A DNA stretch of 64,000 nucleotides from an uncultured Muribaculaceae bacterium (lineage in GTDB: Bacteria; Bacteroidota; Bacteroidia; Bacteroidales; Muribaculaceae), in the NCBI GenBank assembly GCA_910583675.1, contig CAJTYH010000009.1, positions 5,980 through 69,979 on the forward strand. The letters run 5' to 3'. Both the position numbers and the translations under genes were made by a program. Below are positions 44,618-52,052 of this stretch, piece after piece. Numbering within the stretch: position 1 is the first letter of the stretch; every line of letters starts with the position of its first letter. The notes beneath the pieces are model-generated. The model saw only the letters and a list, made by a program, of their open reading frames with translations. It did not search any database and was not told the origin of the DNA.

Positions 44618-47005
44618 ATGAAAAGATCCATCATATCGGCATGCCTCGCATTACTGGCAGTCACACTTAATGCGGCAGATGCCCGAACAGACCAGGCTGC
44701 CACAGGAAAATTCGAAGCCGGGAAAGGCACATTCCTGCTTGACGGCCAGCCATACATTGTCAAAGCCGCCGAACTGCACTATCCTCGTATTCCACGCCCA
44801 TATTGGGATCAAAGGATAAAAATGTGCAAGGCGCTCGGCATGAATACCATCTGCCTGTATGTGTTCTGGAACGCACATGAAAGCGAGCCTGACAAGTTCG
44901 ATTTCACAGGACAAAATGACCTGCGGGAATTCGTCAGGCTTTGTCAGGCCAACGACATGAAAGTTATCCTGCGTCCCGGCCCATATGTGTGTGCCGAATG
45001 GGAAATGGGAGGGCTGCCATGGTGGCTGCTCAAGAACAAGGACATATGCCTGCGCGAGGACGACCCTTATTTTATGGATCGTGTGGATCGGTTCCAACAA
45101 GCGGTAGCCACACAGGTCGGAGACCTTACAATTGACAAAGGAGGCCCGATAATCATGGTGCAGGTGGAAAACGAATACGGCTCTTACGGGATAAACAAAC
45201 CATATGTCGCCCTGATACGTGACATGCTGCGCAAGAATTTCGGCGAAGACGTAACTCTATTTCAATGCGACTGGGCATCAAATTTCACCGACAACGGCCT
45301 TGATGACTTGATCTGGACAATGAACTTCGGGACAGGAGCCGACATTGACCAACAATTTTCGAGGCTTAAGGAATTGCGTCCCGACTCACCACTGATGTGT
45401 TCCGAATATTGGAGCGGATGGTTTGACAAATGGGGAGGGGCACACGAGACGCGTCCGGCTGACCAGATGATTGCCGGTCTTGACGAAATGCTCTCAAAAG
45501 GCATTTCATTCAGCCTCTACATGACACACGGAGGCACCAACTGGGGACACTGGGCCGGTGCCAACTCTCCCGGATATGCTCCCGACGTGACATCCTACGA
45601 CTACGACGCACCCATTTCGGAATCCGGCCAGACCACCCCCAAGTATTGGGAACTGCGCAAGACCCTCGCCAAATATATGGATGGCCGGAAACAGGCCAAG
45701 GTTCCGGCCACTATAAAACCGATCTCCATACCCGCTTTCGATTTTACCGAAGTTGCGCCGCTGTTCAGCAATCTGTCCGATCCAAAATCCAATACCGATA
45801 TAAAGACCATGGAGGAGTATGACCAGGGCTTCGGCTCAATCCTATACCGCACCACACTCCCCGAACTCCCCTCCGGCGCACTCCTCACGGTAAACGAAGC
45901 CCATGACTTCGCCCAAATTTTCGTTGACGGCAAATACATCGGCAAGCTTGACCGACGCAACGGCGAGAAAGAACTAATGATACCCGCCTCGAAGAAAGGT
46001 GCGCAACTTGATATTCTTGTTGAGGCTATGGGACGCATCAATTTCGGACGCGCCATCAAGGACTTCAAGGGTATCACAGACAATGTGACCCTGACTGTCA
46101 AGGACGACGGACACACGTGGGTAAACAACCTCAAGAACTGGCAGGTCTACAATATCCCCGATGAATACGATGCGTATGTCTCCTTCGGTGAATTCTTCCC
46201 TCTCGGGACTTTTTCCGCCGGTGACGACGGCAGACTGCCGCGTGGCGTGTATCGCGGTACGTTCAACATCAAGGGGAAACCGTCAGACACCTTCCTTGAC
46301 ATGTCAAACTGGGGGAAGGGCCTGGTGTACGTAAACGGCCATCCCATAGGACGTTTCTGGGAAATAGGGCCGCAACAGACACTGTACATGCCCGGCTGTT
46401 GGCTCAGAAAAGGTGAGAATGAAATCCTGGTCTTTGACATAGTCGGCCCAAGAAAGGCTACCATACAAGGACTTGACAAACATTTGTTAAACGAGCTGCG
46501 CTTGCCGGGACAGCTTCACCGGTCAGAAGGCGACAGCTTGTGTATCAGCATGCTTACTCCCGATCTCTCCTCCCCCATGCCGGAAGGCAACGGTTGGAAA
46601 GAATTCAGGATGCCAACTCCCAAGCAAGGACGCTATGCATATCTGTCCTTCTGCACCATGAATGACCCAAAACGTAAAATATCCATTTCCGAGATTCAGC
46701 TCACGGACTCTTCCGACAAACCCATCCCATGCGACACATGGCGCATCATATATGCTGACAGTGAGGATACCAACGGGAACCATACTGCAGACAAACTGAT
46801 TGACCTGCAAGAATCCACATATTGGTCCTCCACCGGGCAAAACGCCTACCGACAAACCGTTGTGTTCGACCTCGGATCGAAACGTGAGATCAACGGGCTG
46901 CGCATATTACCCCGCATGGAACCGGCAGCGCCCGAAGCGCCTGACAGCATAAACCTTCATGTTGACGACAAACTCCATATCAGCAATACCCCCTCCCGAC
47001 AATAA
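44618..47005 (+). CDS. Secreted GH35 beta-galactosidase
   Basis: The 795-residue exported enzyme releases terminal beta-galactose from glycans. Its signal peptide covers about residues 1-22. The GH35 catalytic TIM barrel (about 30-360) has the acid/base E186 in VQVENEYGSYG and the nucleophile E263 in MCSEYWSGWFD. Beta-rich domains follow, including GALLTVNEAHDFAQIFVDGKYIG and the conserved LYMPGCWLRKGENEILVFD, and the extreme C terminus resembles an F5/8-type (discoidin) domain. It ends the group that starts at the prolyl oligopeptidase gene. Confidence 0.93.
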   Translation: MKRSIISACLALLAVTLNAADARTDQAATGKFEAGKGTFLLDGQPYIVKAAELHYPRIPRPYWDQRIKMCKALGMNTICLYVFWNAHESEPDKFDFTGQNDLREFVRLCQANDMKVILRPGPYVCAEWEMGGLPWWLLKNKDICLREDDPYFMDRVDRFQQAVATQVGDLTIDKGGPIIMVQVENEYGSYGINKPYVALIRDMLRKNFGEDVTLFQCDWASNFTDNGLDDLIWTMNFGTGADIDQQFSRLKELRPDSPLMCSEYWSGWFDKWGGAHETRPADQMIAGLDEMLSKGISFSLYMTHGGTNWGHWAGANSPGYAPDVTSYDYDAPISESGQTTPKYWELRKTLAKYMDGRKQAKVPATIKPISIPAFDFTEVAPLFSNLSDPKSNTDIKTMEEYDQGFGSILYRTTLPELPSGALLTVNEAHDFAQIFVDGKYIGKLDRRNGEKELMIPASKKGAQLDILVEAMGRINFGRAIKDFKGITDNVTLTVKDDGHTWVNNLKNWQVYNIPDEYDAYVSFGEFFPLGTFSAGDDGRLPRGVYRGTFNIKGKPSDTFLDMSNWGKGLVYVNGHPIGRFWEIGPQQTLYMPGCWLRKGENEILVFDIVGPRKATIQGLDKHLLNELRLPGQLHRSEGDSLCISMLTPDLSSPMPEGNGWKEFRMPTPKQGRYAYLSFCTMNDPKRKISISEIQLTDSSDKPIPCDTWRIIYADSEDTNGNHTADKLIDLQESTYWSSTGQNAYRQTVVFDLGSKREINGLRILPRMEPAAPEAPDSINLHVDDKLHISNTPSRQ

Positions 47006-47084
47006 TCCCATAGAAATTCATGCCTGAGGAAATCAGGAATAGGAAATGAGGGAGTTAAATAGATGGTTTTTAATTTTTATTTAT

Positions 47085-47092
47085 TAATTTTG
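47085..47092 (+). promoter_or_regulatory. -7 element of the methylmalonyl-CoA/decarboxylase operon
   Basis: TAATTTTG fits TAnnTTTG in an AT-rich stretch, about 104 bases before the mce ATG. Confidence 0.55.
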
Positions 47093-47195
47093 TTGCGTAA
47101 AATGCGCTTAAGATGGATTGGCAGAACCACTCCACAAAAGCGGCAAAATACGCTACAACGAATAACCTATTACAATATTTCTAAAACCAACAGAC

Positions 47196-47615
47196 ATGGA
47201 CATTTCCCATATCGAACACATCGGCATCGCTGTGCCATCGCTTGAAGAAGCTATTCCTTTTTACGAAAACATCCTTGGCCTAAAATGCTTTGCCATTGAG
47301 GAAGTCGCAGACCAGAAAGTAAAGACTGCGTTCTTCAAGGTAGGCCAGACGAAGATAGAACTGCTGGAAGGCACATCTCCAGAAAGCGCCATCAGCAAAT
47401 TCATTGCCAACAACGGCGGCAGAGGAGGCATACAGCATGTGGCATTCGCCGTAGCCGACGGTGTGGCAAACGCCCTTGCAGAAGCGGAAGAAAAAGGTTG
47501 CCGTCTCATTGACAAGGCTCCGCGCAAAGGCGCTGAAGGTCTCAACATCGCTTTCCTGCATCCGAAATCAACGGTAGGCACTCTGGTTGAACTTTGCGAG
47601 GATCCGAACAAATAA
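47196..47615 (+). CDS. mce: Methylmalonyl-CoA epimerase
   Basis: This 139-residue glyoxalase-fold enzyme interconverts the (R) and (S) forms of methylmalonyl-CoA. Metal ligands of the family can be seen: H8 in EHIGIAV, H80 in GIQHVAFAV and E in LVELCED. It is first in the operon with the decarboxylase subunits, so its product feeds directly into the next enzyme, in the succinate-to-propionate route of gut Bacteroidales. Confidence 0.95.
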   Translation: MDISHIEHIGIAVPSLEEAIPFYENILGLKCFAIEEVADQKVKTAFFKVGQTKIELLEGTSPESAISKFIANNGGRGGIQHVAFAVADGVANALAEAEEKGCRLIDKAPRKGAEGLNIAFLHPKSTVGTLVELCEDPNK

Positions 47616-47681
47616 GATCCGGCACCGTCCGTGGCGCATATCATAAACAATCAACAGAAAAAAATCACTAATTGACCAGAA

Positions 47682-49235
47682 ATGAGCAGTCAACTTGAAA
47701 AAATACAAGAGCTGATAGAAATGCGCGAGAAAGCGCGTATCGGAGGTGGTGAGAAGGCCATCGAAAAACAGCACGAACGCGGCAAATACACAGCCCGCGA
47801 ACGCATAGCACAGTTGCTTGACGAAGGATCGTTCGAAGAACTTGACATGTTCGTGACGCACCGTTGCCACAATTTCGGACAGGAAAAGAAATCTTTCCTT
47901 GGCGACGGAGTGGTGACCGGCTACGGCACAATAGATGGTCGTCCCGTCTACGTGTTCGCACAGGACTTCACCGTATTCGGAGGCTCGCTTTCCGAGACCA
48001 TGGCTCTCAAGATCTGCAAGATCATGGATATGGCCATGAAAATGGGCGCACCCGTCATCGGTCTCAATGACTCGGGAGGCGCACGCATCCAGGAAGGCAT
48101 CAATGCATTGGCCGGTTATGCCGAAATATTCCAGCGCAACATCCTCGCCTCGGGTGTGATTCCGCAGATCTCGGCAATACTCGGGCCATGCGCCGGAGGT
48201 GCCGTATACTCCCCGGCACTGACAGACTTCACCATCATGGCCAAAGGCATAAGCTACATGTTCCTCACCGGCCCCAAGGTAGTGAAGACCGTGACAGGCG
48301 AGGATGTAAGCCAGGAAGACCTTGGAGGGGCTACGGTACATTCACAGAAGAGCGGCGTATGCCATTTCGCTGCAGAAGACGGAGAAGAGGCCATCAAGAT
48401 CGTACGCAAACTCATGAGCTACATTCCGCAGAACAATTTGGAGGATGCTCCCATGGCAGAGTGCACCGATCCCATAGACCGCATGGAGGATTCCCTGAAT
48501 GAAATCATACCTGACAGCCCCAACCGCCCGTATGACATGTACAATGTCATAGGAGCCATTGTGGACAACGGGGAGTTCCTTGAGATACAACGCGACTTTG
48601 CGAAGAACATAATCATAGGTTTCGCCCGTTTCAACGGCCAGAGCGTAGGCATAGTGGCAAACCAGCCGAAATTCCTTGCCGGCGTGCTTGACAGCAACGC
48701 ATCGCGCAAGGCAGCCCGCTTCGTCCGTTTCTGCGATGCCTTCAACATACCTCTGGTATCGCTCGTTGACGTTCCGGGATTCCTCCCCGGCACGGGACAG
48801 GAATACAACGGAGTGATCCTCCATGGTGCGAAACTCCTTTACGCTTACGGAGAAGCCACCGTGCCCAAGGTAACCGTTACCCTGCGCAAGAGCTACGGCG
48901 GCAGCCACATCGTGATGAGCTGCAAGCAGCTGCGCGGCGATATGAACTACGCATGGCCGACTGCGGAAATCGCCGTCATGGGTGGTGCCGGAGCAGTGGA
49001 AGTCCTTTATGCCAAGGAAGCCAAGGCATCAGAAGATCCGAAGAAAGTGCTTGCCGAGAAGGAGGCAGAATACAACAAACTGTTCTGCAATCCTTACAAC
49101 GCAGCTAAATACGGATACATCGACGACGTTATCGAGCCGCGCAACACTCGTTTCCGCATAATCCGTGCACTCCAGCAGCTCGCTACCAAGCGTGTGACCA
49201 ACCCTGCCAAGAAACATGGCAACATTCCTCTGTAA
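47682..49235 (+). CDS. mmdA: Acyl-CoA carboxyltransferase/methylmalonyl-CoA decarboxylase alpha subunit
   Basis: The 517-residue protein is a biotin-dependent carboxyltransferase. It has the crotonase-like halves with GGSLSETMALKICKIMDMAMKMG type and PVIGLNDSGGARIQEGI in the first and VDVPGFLPGTGQEYNGVI and GGSHIVMSCKQLRGD in the second, as in MmdA and PccB. In context with OadG, BCCP and OadB it is the methylmalonyl-CoA decarboxylase alpha subunit that transfers carboxylate from methylmalonyl-CoA to biotin. The gene symbol is by context; sequence alone cannot exclude propionyl-CoA carboxylase beta. Confidence 0.9.
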   Translation: MSSQLEKIQELIEMREKARIGGGEKAIEKQHERGKYTARERIAQLLDEGSFEELDMFVTHRCHNFGQEKKSFLGDGVVTGYGTIDGRPVYVFAQDFTVFGGSLSETMALKICKIMDMAMKMGAPVIGLNDSGGARIQEGINALAGYAEIFQRNILASGVIPQISAILGPCAGGAVYSPALTDFTIMAKGISYMFLTGPKVVKTVTGEDVSQEDLGGATVHSQKSGVCHFAAEDGEEAIKIVRKLMSYIPQNNLEDAPMAECTDPIDRMEDSLNEIIPDSPNRPYDMYNVIGAIVDNGEFLEIQRDFAKNIIIGFARFNGQSVGIVANQPKFLAGVLDSNASRKAARFVRFCDAFNIPLVSLVDVPGFLPGTGQEYNGVILHGAKLLYAYGEATVPKVTVTLRKSYGGSHIVMSCKQLRGDMNYAWPTAEIAVMGGAGAVEVLYAKEAKASEDPKKVLAEKEAEYNKLFCNPYNAAKYGYIDDVIEPRNTRFRIIRALQQLATKRVTNPAKKHGNIPL

Positions 49236-49262
49236 CATATAACCGACATTAAAGGAATGAAC

Positions 49263-50180
49263 ATGACGAAGAAAATATTTCTTCTCGCCACCATACTCTC
49301 TTGTTGCTGCGCGACCGTTTTCGCCCAAGCGCGAAAAGGCCTGCGCATCAACGAGGTGATGGTGATCAACGAGACCAACTTTGAAGACGATTACGGAAAC
49401 AAAAGTGCATGGATAGAGTTGTTCAACTCCAACTTTGCACCGCTTGAGATATCAAGCGTATTTCTAACCACCGATCCCGCCAATCCCACAATGTATCCCG
49501 TTCCCCTCGGAGACAAGGATACAAAGATCGGGAAACGCCAACATGTGGTATTCTGGGCTGACGGCAAACCTGCCAGAGGCACATTCCACACCAATTTTAC
49601 CCTTGATCCGCAAACTCCGAACTGGATCGGCATATACGATGCTGACGGCCGCACACTGATTGACTCGATCACAGTGCCGGTACTCGCAACCGATGCCACC
49701 TATGCCCGCAAGATCGACGGCAAAGGTACCGGTGCCGATGCATGGGAAATGCGTGACGGCACTGTCAACGCCATCGTCACCCCTTCGAGCAACAACGTCA
49801 TCAAGGATACCAACAAGAAAGTCGACACTTTCCATGAAATCGATGAGAATGGCTTCGGCATGACCATCACTGCCATGGGCATAGTATTCTCGGCACTCCT
49901 GTTGCTCTGCATATGCTTCTACATCATCAACAAGATAGGGGCATCGCGCTCACAGATCAAGAAGATGGAAGCACACGGCATGGATCGTACGGAAGTGGCA
50001 CGTGCAGAACGTCCCGAGGGAGACTCCGGTGAGGTAATCGCCGCTATCTGCATGGCACTCAACGAACATCTGAACGCCCACGACCTGGAAAGCGCCATCC
50101 TTACCATCAACCGCGGACGCAAGACATACTCACCCTGGAACTCGCACATATACACCCTGCGTCAGAATCCACGCAAGTAA
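49263..50180 (+). CDS. Lamin-tail domain fused to OadG-type subunit
   Basis: The 305-residue protein fuses two modules. After a signal peptide (KKIFLLATILSCCCATVFAQ) comes an extracytoplasmic lamin-tail-like domain (about residues 25-165: LRINEVMVINETN, AWIELFNSNFAPLEIS, GKRQHVVFWADG). A single membrane helix follows (about 200-222: GMTITAMGIVFSALLLLCICFYII), then a cytoplasmic helical tail, as in OadG, which anchors and assembles the sodium-pump decarboxylase. AAAGGA at 49251-49256 is too close for the ATG at 49257 but well placed for 49263, so I use the latter. Ordinary OadG subunits are about 80 residues. Confidence 0.75.
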   Translation: MTKKIFLLATILSCCCATVFAQARKGLRINEVMVINETNFEDDYGNKSAWIELFNSNFAPLEISSVFLTTDPANPTMYPVPLGDKDTKIGKRQHVVFWADGKPARGTFHTNFTLDPQTPNWIGIYDADGRTLIDSITVPVLATDATYARKIDGKGTGADAWEMRDGTVNAIVTPSSNNVIKDTNKKVDTFHEIDENGFGMTITAMGIVFSALLLLCICFYIINKIGASRSQIKKMEAHGMDRTEVARAERPEGDSGEVIAAICMALNEHLNAHDLESAILTINRGRKTYSPWNSHIYTLRQNPRK

Positions 50181-50221
50181 TGTCACAAACTCCTATTCAT
50201 CACCATTGAAAAATTAAAGTA

Positions 50222-50662
50222 ATGAAAGAATACAAATACAAGATCAACGGCAACCTTTACAAAGTAGGTATCGGCGACGTTGAGAACGGCATCGCCGAAG
50301 TGGAGGTAAACGGCACCCCATATAAAGTTGAAATAGAACAGAAAGCCGCCCCCACAGTGAAAGTGTCATCACCCAAGCCCGCCGCAGCCCCCCGCACGGC
50401 TACGGGTGAGAAAGTAATAGCCAAACCGGCTCCCAAGGCTGCCGCAGGCGGCACACCGGTGAAAGCTCCGCTCCCGGGTGTAGTGCTTGACATCAATGTG
50501 AGCGTTGGTCAGGAAGTAAAGGCCGCTGATACAGTCATCACTCTTGAAGCCATGAAGATGGAGAATGCCATCAAGGCCGGAGTGGACGGCAAAGTTACAG
50601 CTATCAACGTGGCAAAAGGCGATTCAGTGCTTGAAGGTGCCGTGCTCGTAACCATCGCTTAA
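50222..50662 (+). CDS. mmdC: Biotin carboxyl carrier subunit of methylmalonyl-CoA decarboxylase
   Basis: The 146-residue protein carries the biotin-attachment site K112 in LEAMKMENAIKAG. A proline- and alanine-rich linker (about residues 40-75) separates it from an N-terminal beta-strand region. It shuttles the carboxyl group between the alpha subunit and the membrane beta subunit. Biotin attachment ties this operon to the biotin operon at 35-40 kb. Confidence 0.94.
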   Translation: MKEYKYKINGNLYKVGIGDVENGIAEVEVNGTPYKVEIEQKAAPTVKVSSPKPAAAPRTATGEKVIAKPAPKAAAGGTPVKAPLPGVVLDINVSVGQEVKAADTVITLEAMKMENAIKAGVDGKVTAINVAKGDSVLEGAVLVTIA

Positions 50663-50674
50663 TCAGTCTGGGAT

Positions 50675-51832
50675 ATGGATTTCGGACAGTTTTTGGTTCA
50701 GAACCTTACAGAGTTCTGGCACTTGACAGGCTTTTACAATGCCACATGGCAGCACTTCGTGATGCTCGCCGTAGGTCTCTTCTTCATCTGGCTCGCCATT
50801 AAAAAGGACTTTGAGCCGATGCTTCTCGTGCCCATCGGCTTCGGCATGTTGATAGGAAACGTTCCCTTCAATACAGAGGCAGGTCTTGAGATCGGCATCT
50901 ATGAGGAAGGCTCGGTGCTCAACATTCTCTACAACGGTGTAAGCGCCGGATGGTATCCCCCGCTGATATTCCTCGGGATAGGTGCCATGACAGACTTCAC
51001 CGCACTGATCGCCAATCCCAAGCTTATGCTTGTCGGGGCAGCCGCACAGTTCGGCATCTTTGGAGCTTATATGGTGGCTCTCGCCCTCGGATTCATGCCC
51101 GACCAGGCCGGTGCAATCGCCATCATCGGAGGTGCCGACGGCCCCACCGCCATCTTCCTCTCGTCCAAACTCGCGCCGAACCTGATGGGTGCCATTGCCG
51201 TATCGGCATACTCATACATGGCTCTCGTACCGGTGATACAGCCGCCGCTGATGCGTCTTCTGACTACCAAGCACGAACGCGTCATAAAGATGAAACCGGC
51301 TCGTGCCGTAGCACAAAGCGAGAAGATCATTTTCCCGATCGTGGGTATGCTTCTCACCTGCTTCGTGGTACCATCCGGCCTTCCTCTGCTCGGTATGCTG
51401 TTCTTCGGCAACTTGCTGCGTGAGTGTGGCGTTACAAACCGGCTTGCAAAGACAGCTTCCAATGCCCTCACCGACATAGTCACCATACTGCTCGGCATGA
51501 CCGTAGGAGCTTCCACACAAGCAAGCTCATTCCTCACAAAGGAAACCATCTTCATCTTCATGCTCGGCTTCATGGCCTTTATCATCGCATCCGCATCCGG
51601 AGTGATTTTCGTAAAGTTCTTCAACCTATTCCTCCCGAAGAGTAAGAAGATCAACCCGCTTATCGGCAACGCCGGTGTATCGGCCGTACCTATGTCAGCC
51701 CGCATCTCCAACAACCTCGGCCTTGAGTATGACCCGTCCAACTATCTGCTCATGCACGCCATGGGCCCCAACGTGGCCGGAGTTATCGGTTCAGCCGTAG
51801 CTGCAGGTGCCCTCCTTGGTTTCCTTGCATAA
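50675..51832 (+). CDS. mmdB: Sodium-translocating decarboxylase beta subunit
   Basis: This 385-residue polytopic protein decarboxylates carboxybiotin and pumps sodium out, turning decarboxylation into an ion gradient. Nine or so membrane segments are visible. Conserved blocks include PLIFLGIGAMTDFTALIANPK, IGGADGPTAIFLSSKLAP, the LLTCFVVPSGLPLLG helix and ASNNLGLEYDPSNYLLMHAMGPNVAGVIGSA. The 12-base gap to the carrier gene shows co-transcription. Homologues in oxaloacetate decarboxylase are indistinguishable; the operon context favours methylmalonyl-CoA. Confidence 0.94.
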   Translation: MDFGQFLVQNLTEFWHLTGFYNATWQHFVMLAVGLFFIWLAIKKDFEPMLLVPIGFGMLIGNVPFNTEAGLEIGIYEEGSVLNILYNGVSAGWYPPLIFLGIGAMTDFTALIANPKLMLVGAAAQFGIFGAYMVALALGFMPDQAGAIAIIGGADGPTAIFLSSKLAPNLMGAIAVSAYSYMALVPVIQPPLMRLLTTKHERVIKMKPARAVAQSEKIIFPIVGMLLTCFVVPSGLPLLGMLFFGNLLRECGVTNRLAKTASNALTDIVTILLGMTVGASTQASSFLTKETIFIFMLGFMAFIIASASGVIFVKFFNLFLPKSKKINPLIGNAGVSAVPMSARISNNLGLEYDPSNYLLMHAMGPNVAGVIGSAVAAGALLGFLA

Positions 51833-51887
51833 AAGAAGCACATCCCCATACAGATTATCCGGCATCGGATAACAGTGCACAGTTTAC

Positions 51888-51924
51888 ATCCCCGACGATT
51901 GAATCATTCGCAATCGCCGGGGAT
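51888..51924 (+). terminator. Terminator of the decarboxylase operon
   Basis: ATCCCCGACGATTG and CAATCGCCGGGGAT pair at 13 of 14 positions around a 9-base loop and are followed by ATTTTTG. Confidence 0.85.
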
Positions 51925-51973
51925 ATTTTTGCAACTACATATCCATCCATAGCCGTCCATAACCTGTTGATCT

Positions 51974-52004
51974 TTTGCTAATTTAAATATTTTGCGTATC
52001 TTTG
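51974..52004 (+). promoter_or_regulatory. Promoter of the GH13 gene
   Basis: TTTG at 51974-51977 and TATCTTTG at 51997-52004 with a 19-base gap are an excellent Bacteroidetes promoter, 48 bases before the ATG at 52053. Confidence 0.82.
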
Positions 52005-52052
52005 CGCTACGATTATCATCTTACTTATATTTGTTTTTAATTTCTTTTACCG

